Position numbers and translations under genes: made by a program. Under the pieces are notes generated by a model that was not told the origin of the DNA, made no database searches, and saw nothing but the letters and a program-made list of their open reading frames with translations. Shown here one piece after another: positions 37,025-46,724 of a stretch of 53,003 nucleotides of DNA; the first letter of the stretch is position 1; each line of letters starts with the position of its first letter. This DNA comes from an uncultured Bacteroidales bacterium (GTDB taxonomy: Bacteria; Bacteroidota; Bacteroidia; Bacteroidales; JAUNSR01): contig CAMTOJ010000019.1 in the NCBI GenBank assembly GCA_947074145.1, positions 1 to 53,003 of the forward strand, written 5' to 3'.

Positions 37025-40000
37025 ATGAAAATTAAATTGATCAAAGGGCTAAACCCCGGGAGATCGCTCATGTTATTAGGTATTGGTTGTGTTTTTTCAT
37101 ATCAAATGAATGCTCAAACTTTAAAATTGCATTATGCGTTCAGTAATATTTCAACTTCAGAGATAACCGATGAATCGGGTAACGGATATAATGGAGAATT
37201 AAAGGGTAGTGCATATCTGACCTCTTTTGACAATCACAACGTTGTGGATCTTGGAAACAGCTCCGGTTATGTGGATATGGGGACAAAGTGCGGAGAAATA
37301 ATCTCTTCCTTAAGTGATTTCACAATACATACAAAAGTGTATGTCCCAAACTCAACAAATCTTTCAGGAAACGGTTTTTTCATCTGGACTTTCTCTAATG
37401 CTGAAAATATAGCTTCCAATCCTGTCGGAAATATGTTTTTTACAGCAAAAACCAATCGTTTTGCAATCACTCCTACTAATTATAGTGCAGAATCTGAATT
37501 AAATCAGGGAAGTGCACTTTCTAAAGATGTATGGAATTATCTGACTGTAACACGTAACGGTAATCAAACGAAACTTTTTGTAAACGGAGAACTTGTAAAA
37601 TCTTCAAATATCACATTATCACCTTCATCTCTTGGATCAACACCATATAACTGGATAGGTCGTCCATGTTACAAAGATGACAACTATCTTAAAGATGCAA
37701 AGATTGCAGATTTTGCTATTTATGATGGTGCTTTGAGTGATACACAGGTTGGAGAACTTGCCGGAATAAAAAAGGAAGAAACCACACTGGTTTATAATGC
37801 CGATTTCTCTTCTCTGACAGATATTAAAGCCGGTATTAAAGGTTCACTTGAAAACGGAGCTGTTTTAACAGAAGAAGAGGGTATTCCTGTTTTATCGTTA
37901 GGTGACGATAACGGTTACTTCAATATGGGAAAAGAGGTAGGCGACATTATCTCTTCTCTTGAAAACTTTTCGATATCTACCAATCTTTATATTCCGTCAT
38001 CTTATACCTTAGGTAGTAATGGGAATTTCATATATACTTTTGCCAACTCTACAAATTCGGTTTCCGACAGAAACGGTTATCTGTTCTTTAGTGCAAACAG
38101 TTCTAAATATGCAATTACTAAAACCTATTATTCCAGCGAACAATATCTTAACGGAGCAAAAGCGATTGAAACAGGTGTTTGGAAAAATGTAACTGTTACT
38201 CAAAGCAACGGATTGGTAAAAATATATGTTGACGGTGAGATATTATCATCAAAGAGTATAACTCTGACACCTTCCGATCTTGGATCCACTTCTTATAATC
38301 TACTTGGAAGATCTTGTTACTCCGGAGATGTATATCTTAAGGGAGCACGATATAATGATTTTAGAATTTATGAGGGTGCTCTTTCTGGAGATGATGTAGC
38401 TGAGTTATGCAAAAATCTAAAATCTCTTAATATTGGAATCTACCGTTCCGAGCTTGAAGAGATGGCTAAAACTCTTGTTATCCCTTCAATTTTACATGCC
38501 AATTTAACTTTACCTGTAAAATATAATAATATTGATATTGTTTGGAGTTCTTCTAACGAGTCGTTATTGAGCAATAAAGGTATTGTTGTACGCCCTGCAA
38601 TCGGAGGAAAAGATGAAACAGTTGTCCTAAGTGCTTTATTTTCAAAAGATGGGGTATCTGTGACAAAGACATATGAGATAACTGTTCCGGTACATCTTAA
38701 TGATTTACAATCAGTGAAATATGATATTAACAATATCGTTTTAGACAATAGTAATCCTTTGATAACATCTATAAAACTTCCTTATTCCGGTTCGGAAGGA
38801 TCGGTTATTTCATGGAAATCCGGTTCTACTGAATATATTACAAATGAGGGAAAAGTAGTAAAACTTTCAGAAAACGGGAATGGGCTACTTGAAGTTGAAA
38901 TGATTGCTACTGTTACTAAAGGCGACAGTTCGGAAAGTAAATCATTTAAAGTTTATATAGCTGAAGATGAAGGATACAGCTGTTATTTGTTTGCCTATTT
39001 TACCGGTAATTCTGCTTATCAGGAACAAATAAGATTTGCTTTAACTATGGACGGATACAACTATACTCCTCTTAACGACGGAGATCCCGTAATATCTTCT
39101 TCAGACATAGCATTAAAGGAAAGTGTTCGCGACCCTCATATTCTAAGAGGAGAAGATGGTTATTATTATATGGTTGTTACAGATATGAGATCAAGTCAGG
39201 GATGGTCTTCAAACGACGGGTTGGTTCTTCTTCGTTCCGCCGATCTTATTGACTGGACTCATCAGACAATTGATTTTCCGGATACATGGCCGGCAAGATT
39301 TGATCGTGATAATTTGACTCAGGTATGGGCACCACAGACAATATATGATCCGGAAGAGGGAAAATATATGGTATATTACTCTATAGGAGAGAAAAATGCC
39401 CCTTATTATAAGATATATTATTCTTATGCAAACGAAGATTTTACTTCTCTTTCAATGCCTGAGGTTTTATATGATCACGGAGCAAATACGATAGATGCAG
39501 ATATTGTTTATCATGATGGGCTATATCATATGTTCTACAAGACAGAGGGTGAAGGCAACGGTATTCAGAAATCTACTGCAACCACTCTTCGCGGAGAATG
39601 GACTCCTCAATATAAATATCTGCAACAAACAAATGTGGCAGTTGAAGGGTCGGGACTTTTCAAACTTATAAATTCCGACAAATGGATTCTGATGTACGAT
39701 TGTTATACAAGCGGACATTATCAGTTCTGTAGCTCTTCAGATCTTGATAATTTCGAATTTATATGCAATACGACAACTTCGGGAGTATTTACTCCTCGTC
39801 ACGGAACTACATTAGCTATTACGAAAGAGGAGGCACAACGTCTTTACAATAAATGGCCGGGATCAATGTTCAACAACATTCCTCTTGGAGCAAAGGCAAC
39901 AGAAGTTCGTCAGGATCTTGTTGTGATCAATAACACAGAAAAGACAATCTTTATCCCCGTAGTTCAAGGAACTGATATTAGTTCATTCGATCCTCAGCTT

Positions 40001-41257
40001 TACGGTTTCGGTGAGATTGCAGAAGTTTTACCTGCTGGTAAAACAGATTTCAGTAAAGGTGCTGTCGATTATACATTTAAATTAGGAAATTCAACCGTAA
40101 CATATCGTGTAACGGTTTCTGTTTGCGCTAATCCTGTTATTTCAGGTTTCTATGCGGATCCTGAAATAATGTATTCAAACAAGACTAATCGTTTTTATAT
40201 TTACCCAACGACTGACGGATTTAGTGGTTGGGGCGGATATAAGTTCAATGTTTTCTCCTCTAATAATATGGTTGACTGGATTGATGAAGGTACAATTCTT
40301 GATTTGTCGACAGATCAGGTAAGCTGGGCAATAGGTAATGCTTGGGCTCCATGTATTGAAGAGAAAATTGTTGATGGAAATTATAAATACTTTTTCTATT
40401 TCAGCGGTAATGCAGGTAGTTCGAAACAGATTGGTGTAGCTGTAGCAGATGAACCGACAGGTCCTTTCTTTGATATGGGTGCTCCTATTATCACAACTTC
40501 ACCAACAGGTAGCGGACAGCAGATTGATGTTGATGTGTTTACTGATCCTGTTTCAGGAAAAAGTTATATTTATTGGGGCAACTCATATCTTGCCGGTGCA
40601 GAGTTGAATGATGATATGGTAACGCTTAAAGAATCTACAACAAAGGTTATGACTCCACAAGGTGGGACTCTTTCTGATTATGCTTATCGTGAAGCTCCTT
40701 ATGTATTCTTTAGAGATGGAAAATATTATTTTATGTGGTCGGTCGACGATACCGGTTCTGCGAATTATCATGTTGCTTACGGAACTTCTGATTCTCCTCT
40801 TGGAGAGATAACCGTAGCAACTGAACCGATTGTATTGGTTCAGGACCCTGATAAAGCGATTTATGGACCCGGTCATAATTCTGTTATCAAGATTCCGGGT
40901 AAAGATGAATGGTACATCGTTTATCATAGAATCAATAAAAATTATATTGATAATTCTCCTGGAGTACACAGAGAAGTATGCATCGATAAACTTGAATTTA
41001 ATGCGGATGGAACTATCAAACGTGTCGTTCCTACCAACGAAGGTATTTCACCTGTTGTTCTTAATGAATATATTGATACTTACATTGAAAATATTATCAT
41101 TGATAATGGTTCAAAAGGAGAGATTGTAAAAATAGAGTATTTTACTCTCGATGGTATCTTTATAGGAACATCATGCAATCAACTTGCTAAAGGAATATAT
41201 ATTGTAAGAAATATCTATTCAGACGGATCTGTTTCCTCTTCAAAGATCGTTAAATAG
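37025..41257 (+). CDS. Secreted multidomain enzyme: LamG-LamG-Ig-GH43-GH43 with T9SS sorting domain
   Basis: The 1410-residue protein has a signal peptide to about residue 30 (YQMNAQ), two LamG-like domains (32-248 and 255-465), one or two atrophied Ig-like domains (470-650), a GH43 propeller (655-945; D703, D824 or D826, E874), an Ig-like linker (950-1035), and a second GH43 (1040-1335; D1045, D1168 or D1170, E1223). A C-terminal type IX sorting domain (about 1350-1410) ends in GIYIVRNIYSDGSVSSSKIVK. Both GH43 triads appear complete, so two cleavage activities on one chain are likely. The LamG domains resemble that of the GH43 enzyme at 5998. It is a probable client of the T9SS. Confidence 0.9.
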   Translation: MKIKLIKGLNPGRSLMLLGIGCVFSYQMNAQTLKLHYAFSNISTSEITDESGNGYNGELKGSAYLTSFDNHNVVDLGNSSGYVDMGTKCGEIISSLSDFTIHTKVYVPNSTNLSGNGFFIWTFSNAENIASNPVGNMFFTAKTNRFAITPTNYSAESELNQGSALSKDVWNYLTVTRNGNQTKLFVNGELVKSSNITLSPSSLGSTPYNWIGRPCYKDDNYLKDAKIADFAIYDGALSDTQVGELAGIKKEETTLVYNADFSSLTDIKAGIKGSLENGAVLTEEEGIPVLSLGDDNGYFNMGKEVGDIISSLENFSISTNLYIPSSYTLGSNGNFIYTFANSTNSVSDRNGYLFFSANSSKYAITKTYYSSEQYLNGAKAIETGVWKNVTVTQSNGLVKIYVDGEILSSKSITLTPSDLGSTSYNLLGRSCYSGDVYLKGARYNDFRIYEGALSGDDVAELCKNLKSLNIGIYRSELEEMAKTLVIPSILHANLTLPVKYNNIDIVWSSSNESLLSNKGIVVRPAIGGKDETVVLSALFSKDGVSVTKTYEITVPVHLNDLQSVKYDINNIVLDNSNPLITSIKLPYSGSEGSVISWKSGSTEYITNEGKVVKLSENGNGLLEVEMIATVTKGDSSESKSFKVYIAEDEGYSCYLFAYFTGNSAYQEQIRFALTMDGYNYTPLNDGDPVISSSDIALKESVRDPHILRGEDGYYYMVVTDMRSSQGWSSNDGLVLLRSADLIDWTHQTIDFPDTWPARFDRDNLTQVWAPQTIYDPEEGKYMVYYSIGEKNAPYYKIYYSYANEDFTSLSMPEVLYDHGANTIDADIVYHDGLYHMFYKTEGEGNGIQKSTATTLRGEWTPQYKYLQQTNVAVEGSGLFKLINSDKWILMYDCYTSGHYQFCSSSDLDNFEFICNTTTSGVFTPRHGTTLAITKEEAQRLYNKWPGSMFNNIPLGAKATEVRQDLVVINNTEKTIFIPVVQGTDISSFDPQLYGFGEIAEVLPAGKTDFSKGAVDYTFKLGNSTVTYRVTVSVCANPVISGFYADPEIMYSNKTNRFYIYPTTDGFSGWGGYKFNVFSSNNMVDWIDEGTILDLSTDQVSWAIGNAWAPCIEEKIVDGNYKYFFYFSGNAGSSKQIGVAVADEPTGPFFDMGAPIITTSPTGSGQQIDVDVFTDPVSGKSYIYWGNSYLAGAELNDDMVTLKESTTKVMTPQGGTLSDYAYREAPYVFFRDGKYYFMWSVDDTGSANYHVAYGTSDSPLGEITVATEPIVLVQDPDKAIYGPGHNSVIKIPGKDEWYIVYHRINKNYIDNSPGVHREVCIDKLEFNADGTIKRVVPTNEGISPVVLNEYIDTYIENIIIDNGSKGEIVKIEYFTLDGIFIGTSCNQLAKGIYIVRNIYSDGSVSSSKIVK

Positions 41258-41276
41258 AAAATTAGAGATATAAAAT

Positions 41277-41313
41277 AAAAATGGAACGAATTAATTTCGT
41301 TCCATTTTTTTTG
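41277..41313. terminator. Bidirectional terminator between GH43 and pgeF
   Basis: AAAAATGGAACGAA (41277-41290) and TTCGTTCCATTTTT (41296-41309) form a 14-bp stem with a 5-base loop. T-runs follow on both strands. Confidence 0.88.
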
Positions 41314-41371
41314 TCTTATATAATACTGATTTTTAATAATATGTAAGAGCAGTGATACTACACCCTGTTTA

Positions 41372-42190
41372 TTATTTAAGAATAATACACGTTGTGATTC
41401 GTCCTGATTTTATGCCGAGTTTTCTTGCAGAGAAAAAGAGAGCAGAGTTATCTATCGTACATAATCCTGATATCTCAATATTTTGGATATTTACACCGCT
41501 ACTAATTATATCATCGGCATTGGCTTGCCATAGATCGATATGAAATTTTCCAGAATCTTTATTTTTTTCGAAAAGATGTTCTTCGAATCCGGCATGACGA
41601 AATGAATCAACAACCTCATCTCCCACCTCAAAATTGGCAAGTGATACGGATGGTCCTATTCCGACATAAAGATCATGAGGCATTGAGCCGAATCTTGACT
41701 TCATAACTTCAATTGTCTTTGAAGCTATACGTCCTACGGTACCACGCCAACCGGCATGAACAGCCGCAATTATCTTGTTTGTCTTATCATATATAAGAAT
41801 TGGGACGCAATCGGCTGTTGAAACACCTATACAGATACTTTTTTGATTTGTAATAATAGCATCGTATGTGTTCTCTTTAATATTTCTTCTCGCCTCTTCA
41901 ATATCATCAACTATCAGTATATCTGTTCCGTGTACCTGACGCGGAAACCATAATTCTTCAACAGGTATATTTGCAATGTTTGAAAATAGAGTACGACAAT
42001 ATTTCACTTTTTGAATATCATCGCCTGTATAGTCGCACATATTGAAATGATTATATGTAGATGAAGAATTATCTTCCCCTATTATTTTATGAGATTGTCT
42101 GGTGGTTATATAATGGTCAAGCTCATGTGAATCATTGAATATATTTTCAAATCTGTAAAATTCAATATTGTCGATTATAACTCTTTTCAT
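41372..42190 (-). CDS. pgeF: Peptidoglycan editing factor / polyphenol oxidase family protein (YfiH)
   Basis: The 272-residue cytoplasmic protein has the multicopper-like YfiH motifs: FPRQVHGTDI, ICIGVSTADCVPILIYD (Cys), AAVHAGWRGTVGRIASKT (zinc-binding His) and GIGPSVSLANFEVG. In Escherichia coli PgeF removes L-Ser-containing muropeptide precursors; purine nucleoside activity is reported for relatives. It follows obg, but a terminator lies between, and it has its own promoter element. Confidence 0.9.
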   Translation of the reverse strand: MKRVIIDNIEFYRFENIFNDSHELDHYITTRQSHKIIGEDNSSSTYNHFNMCDYTGDDIQKVKYCRTLFSNIANIPVEELWFPRQVHGTDILIVDDIEEARRNIKENTYDAIITNQKSICIGVSTADCVPILIYDKTNKIIAAVHAGWRGTVGRIASKTIEVMKSRFGSMPHDLYVGIGPSVSLANFEVGDEVVDSFRHAGFEEHLFEKNKDSGKFHIDLWQANADDIISSGVNIQNIEISGLCTIDNSALFFSARKLGIKSGRITTCIILK

Positions 42191-42224
42191 TTATTGCATG
42201 GTTTTATTGAGGCTTAAACATGAC

Positions 42225-42232
42225 AAATATAT
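42225..42232 (-). promoter_or_regulatory. Promoter -7 element of pgeF
   Basis: The minus strand reads TATATTTG (TAnnTTTG), with the predicted start near 42218. Confidence 0.5.
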
Positions 42233-42256
42233 AATTGTTTTTCTTAATGGTATTAT

Positions 42257-42298
42257 AAAAAAATGGATCCGAAAAGTATTCTATCTTTTCGAATCCAT
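42257..42298 (-). terminator. Terminator of obg
   Basis: On the minus strand ATGGATTCGAAAAG pairs with CTTTTCGGATCCAT (one mismatch), followed by TTTTTT. The loop is eight bases. Confidence 0.83.
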
Positions 42299-42361
42299 AA
42301 TTTTTATAATGCTTATTTTATTTATTCAATAATGCATGATACAATTAACTCTTAATGGAGA

Positions 42362-43573
42362 TTATTTTTTTGTTTCTTGTTCAGAATCTTCACTGTCGTC
42401 TTCATCATCACTCCATTCTTGTTCATCAACATAATCGATATCATCAATGATATCATCTTCGTCAATTATATATTCATCATCCCATTCATCTTCATCATCT
42501 TCAAGAATTTCATCATCTCCTAAAATAGAAGCTTCTTTAGCGATATCAAGATTACGATGAGTAATTGTAACAACTTTATTCTCTTCACTGTTGAGCTCTT
42601 TCCAAAGCATATCTTTCAGCTCGGTAATACCCATGTTGATAACCGAAGAAATAAACACATAAGGGATATCCGGAAGATCTTTCTTTATCTCGGCTATCAG
42701 TTCATCGTCGAGCATATCAGATTTTGTAATTGCCAAAATCCTTTGCTTATCAAGAAGCTCAGGGTTGAATGTAGCAATCTCATTAAGAAGTATATCATAC
42801 TCTTTTCTGATATCGTCGCTGTCTGCGGGAACCATGAAAAGAAGTAAAGAGTTTCTTTCTATATGACGAAGAAAACGTAGTCCTAATCCTTTACCTTCAC
42901 TTGCACCTTCGATAATACCGGGAATATCGGCCATTACGAATGAACGGTTGTCGCGATATGAAACAATCCCAAGATTAGGCTCAAGTGTTGTAAATGGATA
43001 ATCGGCAATTTTTGGTTTTGCAGCTGATATTGTGGAAAGAAGTGTAGATTTTCCGGCATTCGGAAAACCAACAAGACCTACGTCTGCAAGAAGTTTAAGC
43101 TCCATAATGACAGGTCTTTCAATAGCCGGTTCACCGGGCTGAGAATAACGCGGTGTTTGATTTGTAGATGTACGGAAATGCCAGTTTCCTAATCCACCAC
43201 GACCACCTTTAAGAAGGATCACTTCTTGTCCGTCGTCAGTAACGTCGCAGATATATTCACCTGTATCGGCATCGAAAACAACTGTTCCGCATGGTACATC
43301 AATCACCTCATCTTTACCGTTCTTACCGAAGCTTCTCGAAGCTCCTCCCGATCCGCCATGACCGGCAAATACGTGACGCTGAAATTTAAGATGAAGAAGA
43401 GTCCAATAGTTACGGTTTCCGCGAAGAATGACATGACCGCCACGACCTCCGTCACCACCGTCAGGCCCACCTTTTGTCACAAATTTCTCACGATGAAGGT
43501 GAGTAGAACCGCGTCCCCCCTTACCGGAGCGACAATATATCTTTACATAATCTACAAAGTTCGAACTTGCCAT
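42362..43573 (-). CDS. obg: GTPase Obg/CgtA
   Basis: The 403-residue GTPase has the Gly-rich Obg fold (1-158: [33 protein letters not shown]) and a G domain with [28 protein letters not shown] and ITKSDM. Its C-terminal tail (about 350-403) is very acidic (runs of Asp/Glu with Trp and Tyr) instead of the OCT domain seen in Firmicutes. Obg acts in late 50S ribosome assembly and the stringent response. A separate unit from adk is suggested by the terminator at 43725. Confidence 0.95.
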   Translation of the reverse strand: MASSNFVDYVKIYCRSGKGGRGSTHLHREKFVTKGGPDGGDGGRGGHVILRGNRNYWTLLHLKFQRHVFAGHGGSGGASRSFGKNGKDEVIDVPCGTVVFDADTGEYICDVTDDGQEVILLKGGRGGLGNWHFRTSTNQTPRYSQPGEPAIERPVIMELKLLADVGLVGFPNAGKSTLLSTISAAKPKIADYPFTTLEPNLGIVSYRDNRSFVMADIPGIIEGASEGKGLGLRFLRHIERNSLLLFMVPADSDDIRKEYDILLNEIATFNPELLDKQRILAITKSDMLDDELIAEIKKDLPDIPYVFISSVINMGITELKDMLWKELNSEENKVVTITHRNLDIAKEASILGDDEILEDDEDEWDDEYIIDEDDIIDDIDYVDEQEWSDDEDDSEDSEQETKK

Positions 43574-43724
43574 ATATGTTTTTATTATTTGAGCTACAAT
43601 TTACTGATAATAATAAGATTATTATTTATCAATGTTTTTTATTATAACAATATTATCAAAGGATTGCTTAAAAAATGACCTATTCATTATCATCCTCTCT
43701 CAGGTCAATTAATGAATGGTAAAA

Positions 43725-43783
43725 TAATAAAAAAGAAACGGTGCACAATTCCTTGATAAGAAATAGAGGCTCACCGTTTCTTT
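43725..43783 (-). terminator. Terminator of the hpt-adk operon
   Basis: AAAGAAACGGTG (43732-43743) and CACCGTTTCTTT (43772-43783) form a perfect 12-bp stem. The minus strand continues into TTTTTATTATTTT. The loop is 28 bases. Confidence 0.85.
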
Positions 43784-43797
43784 AATAAATATCTTGA

Positions 43798-44373
43798 TTA
43801 TTTTACAGCGTCGATAGCTTTCTCGATACGAGCGAAGATATCTTCAACTGTTCCCATACCCTGAATATCAGCGTATTTACCCTCTTTGATGTAGAATGCT
43901 TTAAGAGGAGAAGTCTGATTGTTATAAACATCAAGACGACTTTTGATAGTCTCATAGTTATCGTCAGAACGACCTGATACCTGACCTCTTTTCAAAAGAC
44001 GATCGATAAGTTCAGATTCTTCAACATCAAGACCAACAACGATAGAAACCTGTGTTCCTCTCTCTTTTAGCATCTCATTAAGAGCTTCTGCCTGAGGGAT
44101 TGTACGAGGGAAACCGTCAAAAATTACACCATCCTTAGTAGCAGGATTAGAATCCAACACATTAGCAAGCATATCGATGATCAACTGATCAGGAACAAGC
44201 TGCCCTTTTTCGATAAAAGCCTTAGCAGTGTTACCAAGTTCAGTACCATTTTTAATTTCAGCGCGAAGTACATCGCCTGTAGAAATATGGAAAAGACCAT
44301 ATTTTTTGATTATCAGTTCACTCTGAGTCCCTTTACCTGAACCCGGAGCACCAAAAATTACAACGTTCAACAT
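43798..44373 (-). CDS. adk: Adenylate kinase, short-lid form
   Basis: The 191-residue cytoplasmic enzyme has P-loop GAPGSGKGTQ (7-16), FDGFPRTIPQAEAL, and the short lid KRGQVSGRSDDN, which lacks the zinc-finger insertion of longer forms. It interconverts ATP, ADP and AMP. It follows hpt by 42 bases, so the two purine genes are probably one operon. Confidence 0.96.
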   Translation of the reverse strand: MLNVVIFGAPGSGKGTQSELIIKKYGLFHISTGDVLRAEIKNGTELGNTAKAFIEKGQLVPDQLIIDMLANVLDSNPATKDGVIFDGFPRTIPQAEALNEMLKERGTQVSIVVGLDVEESELIDRLLKRGQVSGRSDDNYETIKSRLDVYNNQTSPLKAFYIKEGKYADIQGMGTVEDIFARIEKAIDAVK

Positions 44374-44415
44374 TTTTTTAATCCTTAAAATAATATATTA
44401 TAATATCTAAAATTC

Positions 44416-44955
44416 TTATTCCGCTATTACATAAATATCTTTTAGATTACGGCCCAATTCATCATAATCAAGTCCGTAACCAACAATGAAAGCATTAGGA
44501 ATTTCCAAAGCTACATAATCTATTTGAAGATCTTTAACTTTCAATGCTTCAGGCTTATAAAGCAGAGTAGATACATATACATCTTTAGCACCTCTTTCTT
44601 TAAGTTGCTCAATCACACCCTGCATAGTGTAGCCTGTGTCAATAATATCTTCAACAACAACTACGGTACGATCTTTGATATCCTCCAAAAGACCGGAGAT
44701 CATTTTCACATTGCCCGTTGTTGACATCCCTTCATAAGACTTCATTCTCATAAAAGTGATCTGTGAATCAATATTGATAAAACGGTAAAGGTCAGCGGCA
44801 AACATAAATGCACCATTAAGGATACATATAAATACAGGATTTTTGTCCTTTAGGTCATCATTCATCTTATCAGCCACATTCTTTACTGCAGATTCTATCT
44901 GCTGTGCCGAAATGAATGGTTTGAAGAATTTATCGCCTATTTTTATTTTTTCCAT
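44416..44955 (-). CDS. hpt: Hypoxanthine phosphoribosyltransferase
   Basis: The start is ATG 44955 (MEKIKIGDKFF); the ORF reaches back to 45018, but a promoter -7 element at 44976-44983 lies inside that extension. The 179-residue protein has the PRPP loop VVVVEDIIDTGYTM and flexible-loop region MRMKSYEGMSTTGNVK. It salvages hypoxanthine and guanine with PRPP. It heads the hpt-adk operon. Confidence 0.95.
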   Translation of the reverse strand: MEKIKIGDKFFKPFISAQQIESAVKNVADKMNDDLKDKNPVFICILNGAFMFAADLYRFINIDSQITFMRMKSYEGMSTTGNVKMISGLLEDIKDRTVVVVEDIIDTGYTMQGVIEQLKERGAKDVYVSTLLYKPEALKVKDLQIDYVALEIPNAFIVGYGLDYDELGRNLKDIYVIAE

Positions 44956-44975
44956 AGCTATATTTTTATGAGATG

Positions 44976-44983
44976 CAAAATTA
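44976..44983 (-). promoter_or_regulatory. Promoter -7 element of hpt-adk
   Basis: The minus strand reads TAATTTTG, with a predicted start near 44969, 14 bases before the hpt ATG. The rest of the long gap 44984-45566 is very AT-rich. I see no further gene, RNA or clear repeat in it. Confidence 0.55.
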
Positions 44984-45566
44984 TAATAAAATAGCGTATT
45001 GTAAAAAACACAAAACACTAAATTGACAATTACTAATGTTTTTATACTATTTTACAATAAAACAGACACATAATTTACAGAAAAAGCAAAAATGAGTACA
45101 TAATAGTTCACAGAGAGTCAATATTTTAAATTTTATCAGCATTTGAATTTTTACAATTTAATTAATTCATTTCTCAGAAAAGTCTGTTGTCAGGTTATAT
45201 TAGTTTGGACTAAACATTTTATTATAACCGAAAAATTATTATTCTGATTTATTCTCTCTTGATTGGTTTTTCATATAACTGTTTCAAAGTTATGGAATCT
45301 CATTACTTCATCTATTTTTTAGAGTTTTGGTAAAGGGATTTTCTTATCATTATATATAGTCAGTTATATTATTATGAGCTAAAACTATAATCTATATAAT
45401 GGTGAATATTTCCCATTATTATAATTTGTTAGTTTTATTAATCAAAATTTATAGCCTATAATCTCAACTAAAGTTTGTCAGCTGATGTTTTATTGGTGTA
45501 AGTAGGAAAAGAGAAAACAAATAGAGTTTCTTATCCGAATATTAGTATAAATAAAAAAACAAAGCT

Positions 45567-46007
45567 ATGAAACTAGTTCCGGTTTTAAACTTCGACGGTA
45601 ATTGCAGCGAAGCAGTAGCATTCTATACAAAAGTCTTCGACGCTAAAGAGGTAAAAATACAAACCTATGGTGATAATATAGAGTATTTTAAAAAAGAACA
45701 TATTGAAATATCATCAAAATGGGAAGATAAAATAATGCATGCATCAATCACTTTACCGGATGATGCTTCTCATATATTTCTTCATGATAAAATGGAAAAT
45801 GGAGTATTTCATTCAGGTGGTGATACTGTTATCGCTCTTGAGTTCGCAACTCAGGAAGAATTGGATCAGATTTATCATCGACTAAAAGAGGGTGGAACAA
45901 TTGAAACTCCTATTCAAAAGATGTTCTGGCATGCAATGTATGCAGTAGTTATTGATAAATTCAAACGCCGCTGGGTACTTAATTGCCAAATTGTTTCAAT
46001 CGATTAG
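45567..46007 (+). CDS. VOC-family (PhnB/glyoxalase-like) protein
   Basis: The 146-residue cytoplasmic protein has the PhnB-like start LVPVLNFDGNCSEAVAFYTKVFDAKEV, the HASITLPDDASHIFLHDK strand, and an end with TPIQKMFWHAMYAVVIDKFKRRWVLN, typical of the vicinal-oxygen-chelate fold. Members may be enzymes or antibiotic-binding proteins; the role is not predictable. It appears to be a single-gene unit. No exact promoter element was found. Confidence 0.85.
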   Translation: MKLVPVLNFDGNCSEAVAFYTKVFDAKEVKIQTYGDNIEYFKKEHIEISSKWEDKIMHASITLPDDASHIFLHDKMENGVFHSGGDTVIALEFATQEELDQIYHRLKEGGTIETPIQKMFWHAMYAVVIDKFKRRWVLNCQIVSID

Positions 46008-46154
46008 ATTCAGTTTGTAGTTTCTGAAAAATAAACGAGTTTACTCTTTATTTCTCATATATATATAAATCTCCTACCCGGTAGTCTAGCAAGATTCAAT
46101 AAGATGTCAACCAAATCGTCAGTTTCCAGGATTCTAAAAATCCTAAACTCTCTT

Positions 46155-46541
46155 ATGAGTTTCATCAGGAATGTCTCTCGAACTTTCTTCCTGATATTAG
46201 CAATAGCTCTTCTGGTAAATTGCGGTGACGAGGAAAAAAAAGTGAGAAGAGGGCTGGCATCAAACAATCTTTGCTTCACTACTCAGGGGGGAGATATTAG
46301 TAATCAGATTATAAGTTCAGAACCTTGGAAAATTGTAATTCCCGATAGAGCACAAACATGGTTATCAGTGAATCCAAGTTCCGGAATGGCAATAAAAGAT
46401 ACAACTAATGTCATTATATCTGTAACAGTAAACAATAGTGCAAATAGCAGAAGTACAGTACTAATGCTTGTTGTGGGAAACGATACTTTGTACTATAATG
46501 CTGCCCAGGATGGAAAAGAGCAACAAGTATGTTATGATTAA
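46155..46541 (+). CDS. Small BACON-domain lipoprotein
   Basis: I prefer ATG 46155 (MSFIRNVSRTFFLILAIALLVNC), which gives a usual lipoprotein signal with Cys23; ATG 46104 would add 17 residues. The rest (about 30-125) resembles a single BACON Ig-like domain: SSEPWKIVIPDRAQTWLSVNPSSGMAIKDTTNVIISVTVNNSANSRST. BACON domains are usually modules of larger glycan-binding proteins; a stand-alone lipoprotein is less common. The function is unknown. Confidence 0.7.
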   Translation: MSFIRNVSRTFFLILAIALLVNCGDEEKKVRRGLASNNLCFTTQGGDISNQIISSEPWKIVIPDRAQTWLSVNPSSGMAIKDTTNVIISVTVNNSANSRSTVLMLVVGNDTLYYNAAQDGKEQQVCYD

Positions 46542-46557
46542 ATAGAATAGTAAAACG

Positions 46558-46599
46558 CAAATGACCGCAAAAAAGTAATATCTTTTTTGCGGTCATTTG
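46558..46599. terminator. Terminator between BACON gene and acyl-CoA synthetase
   Basis: CAAATGACCGCAAAAAAG (46558-46575) and its exact complement (46582-46599) form an 18-bp stem with a six-base loop. T-rich DNA follows on the plus strand and, more weakly, on the minus strand. Confidence 0.88.
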
Positions 46600-46724
46600 T
46601 GTTTCTTTTTACCAATAATGAAATTTAATTATACATCAAATTCAGATATTTTTATTGTTCTTGAAAACGTTATTCCCAATTATAACCAAAACGTTATATC
46701 TATTTTCAAGACAAAATATTTTTA

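Noticed and set aside
44984..45566. Short ORFs of 13 to 20 codons in the gap between hpt and the VOC gene
   Set aside because: They are AT-rich, have no promoter or terminator context, and show no compositional sign of coding.
46055..46279. Minus-strand ORF opposite the BACON lipoprotein gene
   Set aside because: It lies opposite a gene with a clear lipoprotein signal and BACON-like domain, and shows no recognisable features of its own.
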